A stretch of DNA of 64,000 nt from Bryobacteraceae bacterium (GTDB taxonomy: Bacteria > Acidobacteriota > Terriglobia > Bryobacterales > Bryobacteraceae), in assembly GCA_023384675.1 (NCBI GenBank), contig JAHDVK010000026.1, forward strand, positions 17,996-81,995, written 5' to 3'. A model generated the notes under the pieces. That model saw nothing but the letters and a program-made list of their open reading frames with translations. It was not told the DNA's origin and made no database searches. The first letter of the stretch is position 1. The number at the start of each line of letters is the position of its first letter. The position numbers and the translations under genes are program-made. This document shows positions 18,297 through 28,552 of this stretch, in pieces.

Positions 18297-19505
18297 TTAC
18301 CGCACCTCCGGCTTTTCGGTGGTCACCAGCACGCCCTCGGCGACGCTGGTATCGGGATGCAGCACCACCCGTTCGCCCTCCCGCAGGCCGTCGAGAATCT
18401 CTCCGGCCAGCCCGTTCCGTTTGCCAATGGACACCGCCCGGCGGCGCGCCGTATCTTCCTCGACCACAAAGACGGCCCAGCCGCCTTCGTGCGGGAACAA
18501 TGCCGTCGCGGGCGCCAGCAACACGTCCGCGCTCTCCCACAGGAAGAAGCGCGCCTCCACGCGGTAACCGTCGCCCAGGCGCTCCCATTGCCGCCGTGGC
18601 GAAGTAAAGTCGATCAACACCCGCACGCGCTGCTCCTCGACGCCCAGCGCCGAGATCTTCGTGAATGCGGTCGGCTCGATCCGCCGCACGCGCCCTTCCA
18701 GCGGACCCTCGCCGCCCCATCGGACGAACTCCACCCGCGTCCCCGGCCGCACCCTCACCGCATCCGCGGACAACAGTTCCACTTCCACCTCCAGCGCCTG
18801 CGCGTTCGCCACCTCCACCAGCGGCTCGCCCGCCTGCACTACGCCTTCGCTCTTTCGCACCACGCGCAGCACGCGCCCGCTGACCGGGGCAATCACGGGG
18901 ACCGATTCGGGAGGAGCCGGGTTGGCCGGCGCAGTGCCGCTTTGCAGCGTGGCTCGCAGCGCCGCAGCCGTATTGCGCGCCTGCTCCACCGCGTACCGGG
19001 CCGCCGAAAGCGCGGCCTCGGCGCCATCCGCTTCGGCCTTCGCGCGGTCCAGGACTTCACCCGCCAGATCGCCCGAATCCACCAGCTTCTGGAAGCGCGC
19101 CAATTGGGTGCGCGCCAGCGAAGCGTTCGCCTCCGCCGCGCGCACCTGCTGCGCGGAGGTCCGCTCGGCCGCCTCCGCGGCGGCGATGCGAGCCTCGGTC
19201 TCGGCGCGGCTGCGGGTGTCGATGAACACAGGCTGCATGGGAGTTAACCGCGAGATGGCCATCCCCTCGCGCACCACGTCGCCCACGTCCAAAGCGATCC
19301 TACGCAAGATGCCCGCCACGGGCGCCGAAATCACATAGCGGTCCGCCACGCGCGTCTTGCCCTCCTCCTCAATCGTGATCGCCAGCGGGCCGCGCCCCAC
19401 CGCCGCGGCCTCCACCAGCACGGGCTTCGGCCGCAGACCCCGCACCACCAGCACCACCGTGACGGTCAGCAGCAGCGCGATCCAGATCCAGGGCTTCCAC
19501 TTCAA
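18297..19505 (-). CDS. HlyD-family periplasmic adaptor (membrane fusion protein)
   Basis: 402 residues. N-terminal membrane anchor (WKPWIWIALLLTVTVVLVVRG), a lipoyl half (VISAPVAGILRRIALDVGDVVREG), a long helical hairpin rich in Ala and Glu (residues ~95-195), the second lipoyl half (PVIAPVSGRVLRVVRKSEGVVQAG) and beta-barrel domains. This is the MacA/HlyD layout that bridges an inner-membrane transporter to the outer membrane. It follows the two-FtsX permease with a 6-nt gap, so ATPase, permease and adaptor form one exporter. No outer-membrane TolC homologue is in the window. Confidence 0.92.
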   Translation of the reverse strand: MKWKPWIWIALLLTVTVVLVVRGLRPKPVLVEAAAVGRGPLAITIEEEGKTRVADRYVISAPVAGILRRIALDVGDVVREGMAISRLTPMQPVFIDTRSRAETEARIAAAEAAERTSAQQVRAAEANASLARTQLARFQKLVDSGDLAGEVLDRAKAEADGAEAALSAARYAVEQARNTAAALRATLQSGTAPANPAPPESVPVIAPVSGRVLRVVRKSEGVVQAGEPLVEVANAQALEVEVELLSADAVRVRPGTRVEFVRWGGEGPLEGRVRRIEPTAFTKISALGVEEQRVRVLIDFTSPRRQWERLGDGYRVEARFFLWESADVLLAPATALFPHEGGWAVFVVEEDTARRRAVSIGKRNGLAGEILDGLREGERVVLHPDTSVAEGVLVTTEKPEVR

Positions 19506-19511
19506 TTCGCA

Positions 19512-21881
19512 TTACTCCTTTGTCTTCAGAACCTCGACCAGGTCGAGCCGGTCCAGATCGCGTTTGATCAGCCACACCGAGATCAGTGCCGACACCAGCA
19601 CCACACCCACCGCGAAGGCGTCCGTCGACGGGTGGATCACCAACGGCACGCGAAACAGATCCGTCTGCACGTTGCGGATGGCGAATGCGGCAATACCGCG
19701 GCCAATGAGCAGGCCCACGGGCAAGGCCGCGAACGTCAGCAGCGCCATCTCGCCTATCAGGATATAGGCCACCTCGCCGCGCGTGAAGCCCAGCACCCGC
19801 AGACTCGCCAGCTCACGCGCGCGCTCCGACAGCGCGATGCGGGCGCTATTGAACACCACGCCAAACGCCACCACGCCGGCGAGGATCGTGTTGAAGAAGG
19901 CGAACGTCAGCATCTGCTGCGCCATGGTCTCCTGGAAGTTGGCCAGCGCCTTGGCCTGCATCGTAGCTCCGGCCACCCGCGGCATCTGCCGCAGCTTCGC
20001 GAACAGGCCGTCGCGGGTGGAGGGATTGGTGGTCATCCACGCTCCGGAAATCAGGTCGCCTTCGCGCATCAGCCGGTTCAGCGCGGAAAGATCCATGTAG
20101 CCAAACACGCCAACGTACTCCTTGATTGTGCCCACCACCGGCACCCGCCGCACCGGGCGCGCCCCTTCCAGCACTTCCACCGTGAGCAGTTCGCCAGGAC
20201 GAATCTGGAGCAGATCGGCCAGCGCGTCGGTCAGCAGCACGCCCTCCGGCGGCAGGGTCACCCGTTCGAAGCGATCGTCCAGCAGGTGCCGCAAGCGCGC
20301 CCCGGGCGGGTGGCCGTCGAGCGACGTCATGTAGGTCCGATGGCCCGCGCGGAAGCGAGCGGGCACGCTGCGGAACGGCTCTATGTGCTCCACGCCATCG
20401 AGCGCGGATAGCGAATACGCGGCGCGGCGCGCGGTGGGCTCCGTGAAGCTCACCGTCAGGTCGTAGCGGTTCGCCAGCTTGAATTGGACATCGATCATCA
20501 GGCCCACCGCGTCGGTGAAGAACATGCCGCTCACCAGAATCGCCACCGCGAACGAGGCGCCGATCACGGTGAGCAACGCCTTCACCGGACGCCGCTCCAG
20601 ATTGCGGATGATCATTCGCGTGGGCTGGCCCAGCCGGCCCGCGAAGGCGACGACTTCCAGCAGGCCACGGTGGTAACGGCCAGGTGAGGCGGGCTGCATC
20701 GCCTCGGCGGGCGCCAGCCGTGCGGCGCGGATCAGCGATACCAGCGTCCCCGCGATGGCCGACCCCGCGCTGATGCCCACGGCGAGCGCCACCGCCTCGG
20801 GCGTCAGTTCGTACAGCAGGAAGGGAAATTTGTAGAAGTCCAGATACATCTCGCTCAGGTTCCGCCCGAGCCAGACACCGGCTCCGATGCCCACAAGCGA
20901 GCCCGCCGCAACGATCAATAGCACGAACTCGAGATAGTGAAAGGCCAGATCGACGTTGCGGTATCCGAACGCTTTGAGAATCGCGATTTGCTCGCGCTGC
21001 GTGGCGATCAGGCGCGTCACCACCACGTTCAGCAGAAATGCCGCCACGCCGAGAAAAATCGCCGGAAATAGAAAGGCCATCTGCTCGAGCTGTTTGAACT
21101 CCTCGGAGAGGTAGCGGTGCGAGATCTGGTCCGCGCGCGCATAGGCGCCGCGCCCGCCGTAGCGGCGCGTCAGCTCATCCAGCCGGTCCACCACGTCGCG
21201 CGGGTTCGTCCCCGGAGCAATCGAAAGAGCCACATCGTTGAACGCGCCCTCCATGCCGTAGGCCGCGCCCAGCGGCTTGCGCGCCATCCACAAAATGCCG
21301 TAGCCCGCGAAATCGGGAATCAGCGAGCCGGGCGCGATCGGATAGATGAACTCGGGGCTCAGGGCGATGCCGCTGATCACCAGGGTGCGGCGGCGCCCGT
21401 TGATCACCGCCGAAAGCGTGTCGCCAGCGTGGAGCGTGTGCGCCAGGGCAAAGGTCTCGCTGACGACCGTCTCGTTCTCGCGGTCCGGATCGGGGAGCCT
21501 GCCCGAACGCAGGAACAGCCGGTTCAACAGCGGCGGCCGGTTTCCGGGCAGCGACACGATCATGCCCGTGATGGGATCCGCGTAGTTCTCCACCTCCAGC
21601 CGCGCCGCCGCCACCACCCGGGTCTCCGCCTGGAGCACGCCGGGAATCGCTTCGATCTGCTGCGCGAGTGACTGCGGCGCGCGCTTCATCGAGACGAACA
21701 CATCGGCAAAGCGGTAATCCCGGTAAAACACGGCCTGCGTGAGCCGCAGCGAATCGTTGGTCGAGATCGACATCACCGCCGTGGCCACGCCGCTGGCGAT
21801 CACCAGCAGAATCGCCAGGGCCTGGCCCTTCATGCGCCACAGGTCGCGGAACAGCTTCCGGTTGATCGCGCGCATCACCAA
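19512..21881 (-). CDS. ABC transporter permease with two FtsX domains
   Basis: 789 residues. The start [20 protein letters not shown] precedes TM1; two FtsX-type permease modules are seen, one around residues 265-385 and one at the C-terminus (~665-780), each preceded by a large extracytoplasmic region. A conserved segment is [21 protein letters not shown]; the C-terminus ends [13 protein letters not shown], typical of this exporter class. Large dual-FtsX permeases work with a LolD/MacB-type ATPase as mechanotransmitters for envelope substrates. It overlaps the ATPase gene by 7 nt and precedes the HlyD adaptor by 6 nt. Confidence 0.92.
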   Translation of the reverse strand: MVMRAINRKLFRDLWRMKGQALAILLVIASGVATAVMSISTNDSLRLTQAVFYRDYRFADVFVSMKRAPQSLAQQIEAIPGVLQAETRVVAAARLEVENYADPITGMIVSLPGNRPPLLNRLFLRSGRLPDPDRENETVVSETFALAHTLHAGDTLSAVINGRRRTLVISGIALSPEFIYPIAPGSLIPDFAGYGILWMARKPLGAAYGMEGAFNDVALSIAPGTNPRDVVDRLDELTRRYGGRGAYARADQISHRYLSEEFKQLEQMAFLFPAIFLGVAAFLLNVVVTRLIATQREQIAILKAFGYRNVDLAFHYLEFVLLIVAAGSLVGIGAGVWLGRNLSEMYLDFYKFPFLLYELTPEAVALAVGISAGSAIAGTLVSLIRAARLAPAEAMQPASPGRYHRGLLEVVAFAGRLGQPTRMIIRNLERRPVKALLTVIGASFAVAILVSGMFFTDAVGLMIDVQFKLANRYDLTVSFTEPTARRAAYSLSALDGVEHIEPFRSVPARFRAGHRTYMTSLDGHPPGARLRHLLDDRFERVTLPPEGVLLTDALADLLQIRPGELLTVEVLEGARPVRRVPVVGTIKEYVGVFGYMDLSALNRLMREGDLISGAWMTTNPSTRDGLFAKLRQMPRVAGATMQAKALANFQETMAQQMLTFAFFNTILAGVVAFGVVFNSARIALSERARELASLRVLGFTRGEVAYILIGEMALLTFAALPVGLLIGRGIAAFAIRNVQTDLFRVPLVIHPSTDAFAVGVVLVSALISVWLIKRDLDRLDLVEVLKTKE

Positions 21882-22582
21882 TGAATCTCGCTGGGGCTTT
21901 TGCGCACTGCGTTCGTTTCGACGCTCGCAATGTGCCCGTCGCTGACGTGAACGACGCGGTCCGCCATCGCGGCGATATCCGCGTTATGCGTGATCACCGC
22001 CGTGGCCGTTCCCAACTCGCGGTTCACGCGTTCGAGCGCCTCGAGCACCACGACGCCAGTGGCGGAATCGAGCGCGCCCGTGGGTTCGTCGCACAGCAGC
22101 ACCCCGGGCCGCTTCGCGATCGCCCGCGCAATAGCCACGCGCTGCTGCTGGCCGCCCGATAGCTGCGACGGAAAGTGATCGAGCCGGTCCTCCAGCCCGA
22201 CCATCGCCAGGGCCTCCTCCGGCTTCATCGGATTCTTTGCGATCTCTGTTACAATTGCAACGTTTTCCCGCGCCGTCAGGCTTGGAATTAAGTTGTAAAA
22301 CTGAAAAACAAAGCCGACTTCATTGCGCCGGTATTCGGTCAACTCCCGGTCGCCCGCCTGGCTCAGATTCCGCCCCCTGAAATGCACGGCGCCGGCCGTG
22401 GGCCGGTCCAATCCCCCTAAAATATTCAAAAGGGTGGACTTGCCGGAACCGGAAGGCCCCAACAGCACCACCAGTTCGCCCCGGAATAATTCGAAATCCA
22501 CGCCCCGCAGCGCCTGCACAGACACTTCGCCCATGTCGTAAATCTTCGTAATTCCACGGGCACTGAATACGGCTTCACGCAC
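21875..22582 (-). CDS. ABC transporter ATP-binding protein, LolD/MacB type
   Basis: 235 residues, complete ATPase: Walker [11 protein letters not shown]-loop [19 protein letters not shown], signature [15 protein letters not shown], Walker [13 protein letters not shown] and H-loop in VITHNADI. The sequence around the Q-loop is characteristic of the LolD/MacB/FtsE branch that drives FtsX-type permeases. First gene of a leftward cluster with a dual-FtsX permease and an HlyD adaptor; the acyl-CoA dehydrogenase, CusF-like and methyltransferase genes follow with small gaps. Confidence 0.95.
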   Translation of the reverse strand: MREAVFSARGITKIYDMGEVSVQALRGVDFELFRGELVVLLGPSGSGKSTLLNILGGLDRPTAGAVHFRGRNLSQAGDRELTEYRRNEVGFVFQFYNLIPSLTARENVAIVTEIAKNPMKPEEALAMVGLEDRLDHFPSQLSGGQQQRVAIARAIAKRPGVLLCDEPTGALDSATGVVVLEALERVNRELGTATAVITHNADIAAMADRVVHVSDGHIASVETNAVRKSPSEIHW

Positions 22583-22687
22583 GGCTTCCCCATTACTATA
22601 CCCGGCGCCGCGCGAGCGTGCCGGGTGTCCTGAAGTCGCTCTGGCCCGCGCAGTGATTCTCCAACCGTGTGAACGATTCGGGCCAGC

Positions 22688-22924
22688 CTACTGCCGAACG
22701 ATCAATGGAGCACAATACTGAGGCGGGATCGGCAGTTTCTCCGAAAGCCGGATCAGGATCCAGTCCTCGAGTACCTGTTCCAACTCCTCACGGCACGCTT
22801 CCAGCGTCTTGGCCTTCGACCAGACTCCATCCAGTCGAGGGATGCTGCCATAGAACCCCTCATCGCCCTCGAGCATTTCGTACTTGGCCCGATGCATGGC
22901 TGCCCGCAAATACTGCGTCAGCAT
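22688..22924 (-). CDS. HicB-like small protein (orphan antitoxin-type)
   Basis: 78 residues. The core [19 protein letters not shown] followed by [22 protein letters not shown] is the partial RNase-H-like fold of HicB antitoxins, in which the fold binds HicA. A C-terminal DNA-binding helix is short or missing. No HicA-like ORF lies on either side: 105 nt to the ATPase gene and 33 nt to DUF192 do not encode one. It may be a stand-alone HicB-family regulator or a relic. The family is clear; activity is not. Confidence 0.72.
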   Translation of the reverse strand: MLTQYLRAAMHRAKYEMLEGDEGFYGSIPRLDGVWSKAKTLEACREELEQVLEDWILIRLSEKLPIPPQYCAPLIVRQ

Positions 22925-22957
22925 AGCCTCATTCTAGCTGGGTTTTCCCGCCCCGGC

Positions 22958-23308
22958 TCACTCCCCGCGCACAAATTCCAACTCGTCCCCCTTCACCGTT
23001 CCGCTCGCCACAATCGTCCCCTCCGGCAACTCCAGCACCGAATGCGCCCTCATGCAGGCCGCCACCCGCCACGGCTTCAACGACGGCACAGCCTTCACCA
23101 CCCGCTTCTTCTTGTCCAAAAACAGCACGTCAATCGTGAATTTCATGAAGAAGCAATGCACCGCCTCGCAGGGAGCGATCCACAGACCCTCGCCCGTTTC
23201 CAGGCCTGTCCGTTTCAGCAGCCCCTCACGCCGCGTCGCGCTGTCGGAAGCGCTGCCGATGCGGTCTCCCAGCAGTACATCGCGCGTCCGGTTCCGAACT
23301 GTGATCAT
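22958..23308 (-). CDS. DUF192 domain protein
   Basis: 116 residues, the usual length without a signal peptide. Recognisable DUF192 features: [41 protein letters not shown] and the closing LELPEGTI. The domain forms a small beta structure of unknown function; many homologues are exported, but this one seems cytoplasmic. Its ATG overlaps the stop of the small Cys-rich protein (ATGA), so the two are translationally coupled, a useful clue for either gene. Confidence 0.88.
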   Translation of the reverse strand: MITVRNRTRDVLLGDRIGSASDSATRREGLLKRTGLETGEGLWIAPCEAVHCFFMKFTIDVLFLDKKKRVVKAVPSLKPWRVAACMRAHSVLELPEGTIVASGTVKGDELEFVRGE

Positions 23309-23514
23309 GATCTCTCTGATCGGCCGTCCGCGCCCTTTTCTTCATACCCGTGGCACTGCCACACCGGCAGCACCGGGTATTTGCGGAATGCCGGATCCGT
23401 CAGCCCGCGCTGGCATTGGAAGAAGCGGCTGCCCTTGTCGCTCACCATCACCTTCACGTGCGCGCATCCCGCGCACAGCCCCGCCCGCGCCCGATCCTCT
23501 TCGTGCATCCGCAT
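23305..23514 (-). CDS. Small Cys-rich conserved protein, possible metal-binding
   Basis: 69 residues if started at ATG 23514; 23508 is an alternative and an upstream ATG at 23595 would overlap proS. It contains [20 protein letters not shown], then a third Cys (FFQCQRG) and a fourth in [12 protein letters not shown], a pattern CxxC-x17-C-x~19-C that could bind zinc. I recall similar short proteins in Acidobacteria, with YP-LPV near the last Cys, but know no function. Coupled to the DUF192 gene and divergent from proS with 52 nt between starts. Confidence 0.65.
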   Translation of the reverse strand: MRMHEEDRARAGLCAGCAHVKVMVSDKGSRFFQCQRGLTDPAFRKYPVLPVWQCHGYEEKGADGRSERS

Positions 23515-23566
23515 ACGCAAGCCGTCCGCCCATGCGCTACATGCTATTCTTAAAAGTTTCACTCCT

Positions 23567-25279
23567 ATGCTGTGGTCCCGTCTCTTCATCCCCACTCTGC
23601 GCGAAAACCCTGCCGAAGCCGAGGTCGTCAGTCACCAGTTGCTGCTTCGCGCCGGTTATATCCGCCAGCTTTCCGCCGGCATTTATAACTACCTCTACCT
23701 CGCCCAGCGTTCGCTGCTGAAGATCACCTCGATCGTCCGCGAGGAGATGGACGCCATCGGCGCGCAGGAATTCCTGCTGCCCGCCCTCAACCCCGCCGAG
23801 GTCTGGCAGGAATCCGGCCGCTGGGATGTCATGGGCGACAACATGTTCCGCCTGAAGGACCGCTTCGGGCGCGATCTCTGCCTCGGCATGACCCACGAAG
23901 AAGTCATGACCGTCATCGCCCGTGGCGAGGTCCGCAGCTACAAACAACTGCCCCAGATCTGGTATCAGATCCAGACGAAATTCCGCGACGAACCCCGCCC
24001 CAAGTCCGGCCTGCTGCGCGTGCGCCAGTTCATCATGAAGGACTCCTATTCCTTCGACCTCGACGCCGCCGGACTCGACGAAAGCTACGAAAAGCATCGC
24101 GTTGCCTACTGCCGCATCTTCGACCGCTGCGGTCTCGAATATGTTACCGTCGATGCCCACTCCGGCGCCATGGGCGGTTCGCAATCCCAGGAATTCATGG
24201 TCGCCACCGAGGCCGGCGAGGACTACACCGTCATCTGCCGCCCCACCGGCTACGCCGCCAACCTCGAAAAGGCCGTCTCGCGGCCCGTGCCGCCCGCCGC
24301 CCCCGACCCCGAAGCGGACCTCGACCCCGAGAAGGTCCACACCCCCGGAGCGAAGACCATCGAGCATGTGGCCGAGTTCCTCAAACTGCCGCAAACGTCG
24401 CTGATGAAATCGCTGGTTCTCATCGCCGACGAAAAGCCCGTTCTGGCCGTGCTGCGCGGCGATCATCAGCTATCCGAGACCAAGTTCCAGGCCGCCGCCG
24501 GCTGCAACGAATTCCGCCCGGCGCACCCGGAAGAGATGCGTGAACTGCTGGGCGCCGACGCCGGCTCTCTCGGTCCCGTGGGTCTCAAAAACATGCGAAT
24601 CATTGCCGATTTGGCGTTGAAAACGCGCAAAAACATGGTCTGCGGCGCCAATTTGGACGATTATCACCTCCTCCATGTCACGCCCGGCGAGGACTTCGAA
24701 CCGGAGTTCGCCGATCTGCGCCAGGTGGCCGCGGGCGACACCGAAGTCGACTCCGGCCTGCCGCTCGAGATCCTGAAAACCGTCGAAATCGGCCATATTT
24801 TCAAGCTCGGCTACAAGTATTCACACTCGATGGGGCTGAACGTGCTCAACCACGATGGCGTTGAAACCCCCGTCATCATGGGCTCCTACGGCATCGGCGT
24901 CGAGCGCATCCTCTGCGCCGCCGTCGAGCTCTTCGCCGACGCCAACGGCATCGCGCTGCCCGCCTCCATCGCTCCGTTCGAAGTGGTGATCACGCCGGTG
25001 AAGTCCTCCGACGAATCGCTGCAAAGCGCCGCCCGCGAGCTTTACGCGCAGCTCAAGGCCCTCGGCGTGGATGCGCTGCTCGACGACCGCGATCTCTCGC
25101 CCGGCGTGAAATTCAAGGACGCCGACCTCATCGGCGTACCCTTCCGCATCAATGTCGGCAAGAAGCTGGCGGAGGGCAAAGTGGAAGTGGTCAACCGGCG
25201 CACGCGCGAATCGGCCGATGTCGCTGTCGGCGAGGCCGCCGCCCTGCTGGCCGCTCAGATCGCCGCGGCGAAGCAATGA
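23567..25279 (+). CDS. proS: Prolyl-tRNA synthetase, bacterial type with editing domain
   Basis: 570 residues from ATG 23567; the frame is open upstream but that part overlaps the leftward genes. Class II catalytic core with motif 1 [19 protein letters not shown], motif 2 [21 protein letters not shown] (split here by reading), and the YbaK-like insertion (residues ~225-400) that hydrolyses mischarged Ala-tRNA-Pro, as expected of the bacterial form. Motif 3 [15 protein letters not shown], then the anticodon-binding domain to the end. The stop overlaps the start of the class V aminotransferase (ATGA). Confidence 0.97.
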   Translation: MLWSRLFIPTLRENPAEAEVVSHQLLLRAGYIRQLSAGIYNYLYLAQRSLLKITSIVREEMDAIGAQEFLLPALNPAEVWQESGRWDVMGDNMFRLKDRFGRDLCLGMTHEEVMTVIARGEVRSYKQLPQIWYQIQTKFRDEPRPKSGLLRVRQFIMKDSYSFDLDAAGLDESYEKHRVAYCRIFDRCGLEYVTVDAHSGAMGGSQSQEFMVATEAGEDYTVICRPTGYAANLEKAVSRPVPPAAPDPEADLDPEKVHTPGAKTIEHVAEFLKLPQTSLMKSLVLIADEKPVLAVLRGDHQLSETKFQAAAGCNEFRPAHPEEMRELLGADAGSLGPVGLKNMRIIADLALKTRKNMVCGANLDDYHLLHVTPGEDFEPEFADLRQVAAGDTEVDSGLPLEILKTVEIGHIFKLGYKYSHSMGLNVLNHDGVETPVIMGSYGIGVERILCAAVELFADANGIALPASIAPFEVVITPVKSSDESLQSAARELYAQLKALGVDALLDDRDLSPGVKFKDADLIGVPFRINVGKKLAEGKVEVVNRRTRESADVAVGEAAALLAAQIAAAKQ

Positions 25280-26382
25280 GCCCGGATTGGGAAAGCGTCC
25301 GCCGCGAGTTTCCTTCACTCGCCGAATGGACCTTTCTCAACACGGCAACCTTCGGACAAATCCCGCGCCGCGGCGTCGAGGCCATCACCCGGCATTTCGC
25401 GCACCGCGACGCCACCGCCTGCTCCGAATTCCTCACCTGGTTCGACGACCACGACCGCTTGCGCGTGAAGCTCGCACTCCTGTTCGACTGCACGGCGGAG
25501 GATGTCGCGTTCATCCCAAACGCCGCCACGGCTCTCGCGCTGCTTGCCGCCGGGCTCGACTGGAAACCGGGCGATGAGATCATCACCCTCGAAAACGAGT
25601 TCCCCAATCAGATCTATGCGCCGGCCCATCTCGGCCGCCTCGGCGTCATCGTCCACGAACTCCCGTTCGAGCGCGTCTTCGATCATCTGAACCCCCGCAC
25701 CCGCCTGCTCGCCTTCAGCACCGTCAATTACTCCACCGGCTTCCGCGCCCCGCTCGATGAACTGTGCCAGGAATGCGCCCAGCGCGGCATCGTCACGTTT
25801 CTCGACGGCACGCAATCCGCCGGAGCGCTGCGCTTCCGCTTCAGCCAGACCGCGCCGGACCTGTTCGCCGTGAACGCCTATAAGTGGATGCTGGCCCCCA
25901 ACGGCGCGGGCTTCATGCTCGTGCATCCGCGCCTGCGAGAACGCCTGCCGCCGCTCACCGTCGGGTGGCGCTCGCATCATGACTGGCGCAACGTGGATCA
26001 TCTGCATCACGGCGCGCCCGAGTTCAAATCGTCGGCCGAAAAATACGAGGGCGGCATGCTGCCTTCTTCCGCGCTCTATGCCTTGGAGGCCAGCGTCGAT
26101 CTGATGCTCGAACTCACCCCGGAGGCCATCGACGCGCGCGTTCTTGCGCTCGCCGCCGGCGCCCGCCGCCGCCTCGAAGACCTCGGCGCCGAACCGCTGC
26201 CTTACACCGATTCGCCGGTGATCGCCGCCACGCTGCCCGGCCGCGACGCCTCCGCCGTGGCGCGCGCGTTGAAGCAACACAACGTGCTGGTGTCCGCCCG
26301 CCACAACCGCCTGCGCGTCTCCACGCACTTCTACAACAACGAAGCCGACCTCGACCGCCTCGCCGCCACGCTCACGCTATGA
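25276..26382 (+). CDS. Class V aminotransferase-fold PLP enzyme
   Basis: 368 residues, fold-type I. PLP-binding segment [15 protein letters not shown] with the Schiff-base lysine, upstream [13 protein letters not shown] (aspartate to pyridine nitrogen), and [16 protein letters not shown] near the phosphate site. Members include cysteine desulfurases, isopenicillin-N-epimerase-like enzymes and serine aminotransferases; lack of a clear catalytic Cys loop argues against desulfurase. The start ATG overlaps the proS stop, so it is translated with proS. Followed after 15 nt by a sulfatase gene. Confidence 0.85.
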   Translation: MSPDWESVRREFPSLAEWTFLNTATFGQIPRRGVEAITRHFAHRDATACSEFLTWFDDHDRLRVKLALLFDCTAEDVAFIPNAATALALLAAGLDWKPGDEIITLENEFPNQIYAPAHLGRLGVIVHELPFERVFDHLNPRTRLLAFSTVNYSTGFRAPLDELCQECAQRGIVTFLDGTQSAGALRFRFSQTAPDLFAVNAYKWMLAPNGAGFMLVHPRLRERLPPLTVGWRSHHDWRNVDHLHHGAPEFKSSAEKYEGGMLPSSALYALEASVDLMLELTPEAIDARVLALAAGARRRLEDLGAEPLPYTDSPVIAATLPGRDASAVARALKQHNVLVSARHNRLRVSTHFYNNEADLDRLAATLTL

Positions 26383-26397
26383 CAAGATAGCCGTGAG

Positions 26398-27858
26398 ATG
26401 ATCCCCCGCCGAACCGCCCTCAAGCTCTTTGGCAGCGCGCCCGCCGTGCTCAGCGCTCGCAGTGTCTCGAAGCCCCACCTGCTGATGATCATGACCGACC
26501 AGCAGCGCGGCGATACGCTGGGCGCGGAAAACCCGCTCATCGAAACCCCCAACCTCGACCGCATCGCCGGCGAAGGCGTCCGCTTCCGCCACGCCTATTC
26601 CTCCACGCCCACCTGCACGCCCGCGCGCGCCGCGCTGCTCACCGGGCTCTCGCCCTGGCGGCATGGCATGCTCGGCTATTCGCGCGTCGCCGAGCGTTAC
26701 CCCGTCGAGATGCCGCGTGTGCTCGGCGCCGCGGGTTATTACACCTGCGGCATCGGCAAGATGCACTGGCATCCGCAGCGCAACACCCACGGGTTTCATC
26801 AGGTGCTACTCGATGAATCCGGCCGCGCGCAATCGCCCGAGTTCCGCAGCGACTACCGCGCGTGGTTCGCCTCGCAAGCGCCCCTGCTCAATCCCGACGC
26901 CACCGGTATTGGTTGGAACGATTACCGGGGCGGGGAATACCGTTTGCCCGAATATCTCCACCCCACGCGCTGGACCGGCGACTGCGCCACCCGCTTCATC
27001 GCCGATTATCAACGCGCCGAGCCGTTCTTCCTCAAGGTCTCTTTCGCGCGTCCGCACAGCCCCTACGATCCGCCCGCGCGCCTGCTTCGCCGCTATCAGC
27101 AGAAGCCGCTCCCCGAACCGGTCATCGGTAATTGGGCGGGCAAGTACGAACCCCGCAGCAGCCAGCGCGACGACCTCTGGCACGGCCGCCTGCCCATCGA
27201 GGAGATCCGCCTCGCGCGCGCCGCCTACGCCGGCGCGGTCACCTTCATCGACGAGCAGATCGGCCGCATTCTCGAGACGCTCGAACGCCGCCGCCTGCTC
27301 GATGAAACGCTCATCGTTTTCTTCTCCGATCACGGCGACATGACCGGCGATCATCACCTGTGGCGCAAGTCCTATGCCTACGAAGCGTCGGCGCGTATCC
27401 CGATGCTCGTCCGCGGCCCCGGCGCGCCGAAGGGCATCGTCGATATGACTCCCGTTGAAATCCGCGATGTGCTGCCCACGCTGCTTCAAGCCGCGGGTGG
27501 CGCCGCGCCCGTACCGCTCGACGGCCAGAACCTGCTCACCGCGAAGCGCCAGTGGATCGACCTCGAACACGACGTCTGCTACTCGCCCGCGAACCACTGG
27601 AACGCTCTCACCGATGGCCGCCACAAGTACATCTACCACGCGCAGCAGGGCGAGGAGCAGTTATTCGACCTCGCCGCGGATCCACACGAATTGAACGACC
27701 TCGCGCCGCAAGCCGCGCATGAACCCGCGCTGCGGCTGTGGCGGTCCCGCATGGTCGAGCACCTCTCCGAACGCGGCGAGGCGTGGGTCCGCAACGGACG
27801 CCTCGTCCCGCGGCCACAGTCGATCCTGCATTCGCCGCATTACCCGAAGCCGCAATGA
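26398..27858 (+). CDS. Tat-exported sulfatase
   Basis: 486 residues. Twin-arginine leader IPRRTALKLFGSAPAVLSA. Type I sulfatase core: metal-binding MIMTDQQRGDT, formylglycine motif CTPAR with C73 (CxPxR), FFSDHGDMTGDHHLWRKSYAYEAS for the C-terminal metal and substrate site. The Cys must be converted to formylglycine by a sulfatase-maturing enzyme, which is not in the window. Likely periplasmic desulfation of a sulfated glycan or similar ester. It stands between an aminotransferase and a membrane protein gene (1 nt gap), with no glycan utilisation genes beside it. Confidence 0.92.
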   Translation: MIPRRTALKLFGSAPAVLSARSVSKPHLLMIMTDQQRGDTLGAENPLIETPNLDRIAGEGVRFRHAYSSTPTCTPARAALLTGLSPWRHGMLGYSRVAERYPVEMPRVLGAAGYYTCGIGKMHWHPQRNTHGFHQVLLDESGRAQSPEFRSDYRAWFASQAPLLNPDATGIGWNDYRGGEYRLPEYLHPTRWTGDCATRFIADYQRAEPFFLKVSFARPHSPYDPPARLLRRYQQKPLPEPVIGNWAGKYEPRSSQRDDLWHGRLPIEEIRLARAAYAGAVTFIDEQIGRILETLERRRLLDETLIVFFSDHGDMTGDHHLWRKSYAYEASARIPMLVRGPGAPKGIVDMTPVEIRDVLPTLLQAAGGAAPVPLDGQNLLTAKRQWIDLEHDVCYSPANHWNALTDGRHKYIYHAQQGEEQLFDLAADPHELNDLAPQAAHEPALRLWRSRMVEHLSERGEAWVRNGRLVPRPQSILHSPHYPKPQ

Positions 27859-27859
27859 A

Positions 27860-28552
27860 ATGACCGGCGAATTCCAGATCTTCGGCCCATTCCATCGCGT
27901 CGTGATCGCGCTGATGCTCGGCGCGGGCCTGAGCCTGGGGCTGCTCTTCCGCCTATTCCCCAAGGGCCGCTATGCGCTGGGCCTTTTCCTCGCCGCCAAT
28001 GAACTCACCTGGTATGTCTGGCGGCTGCGTGACGAAGGTTTTCGCTTCCCCGAAGCCCTGCCGCTGCAGTTGTGCGATCTCACCTTGTGGTGCGCCGTGG
28101 CGGCGTGCCTGACGCTGCGCCGCTGGCCGCTCGAAATCCTCTATTTCACGGGCCTCAGCGCCACGCTGCTCACCGTGCTCACGCCCGAGCTCTGGGCGCC
28201 GCCGCTCTCATACCCCACCATCTACTTCTTCACCGCGCATGGCGGCGTGGTGGCCGCCGCGCTCGCCTTGACGATAAGCGGCCTGCGGCGCCCCGAACCC
28301 GGCGGCTGGCTGCGCGCCCTGATCAGCGTGAATCTGTGGGCGCTCGGCGTGGGCACGTTCAACCTTATCTTCGGCACGAACTACATGTTCCTGTGCGAGA
28401 AGCCCTACAGCCCCACATTGCTGGATTTCTTCGGGCCCTGGCCCTGGTACCTGGCCGTCTGCGAGGTGGTTGCGATCGTGCTGTTCTTCGCGCTCTGGCT
28501 GCCGTTCAAGATCATGGCAAGGCGGCAATCTCCGCCGATTCCGCCGCGGTGA
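27860..28552 (+). CDS. TIGR02206/YwaF family integral membrane protein
   Basis: 230 residues from ATG 27860, one base after the sulfatase stop. Seven or so hydrophobic segments. Typical features: LFLAANELTWYVWRLRDE, LPLQLCDLTLWCAV, and FNLIFGTNYMFLCEKPYSPTLLDFFGPWPWYL. This matches the TIGR02206 group, represented by B. subtilis YwaF, of unknown function. The final ~41 nt overlap the convergent metH gene. Confidence 0.88.
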   Translation: MTGEFQIFGPFHRVVIALMLGAGLSLGLLFRLFPKGRYALGLFLAANELTWYVWRLRDEGFRFPEALPLQLCDLTLWCAVAACLTLRRWPLEILYFTGLSATLLTVLTPELWAPPLSYPTIYFFTAHGGVVAAALALTISGLRRPEPGGWLRALISVNLWALGVGTFNLIFGTNYMFLCEKPYSPTLLDFFGPWPWYLAVCEVVAIVLFFALWLPFKIMARRQSPPIPPR

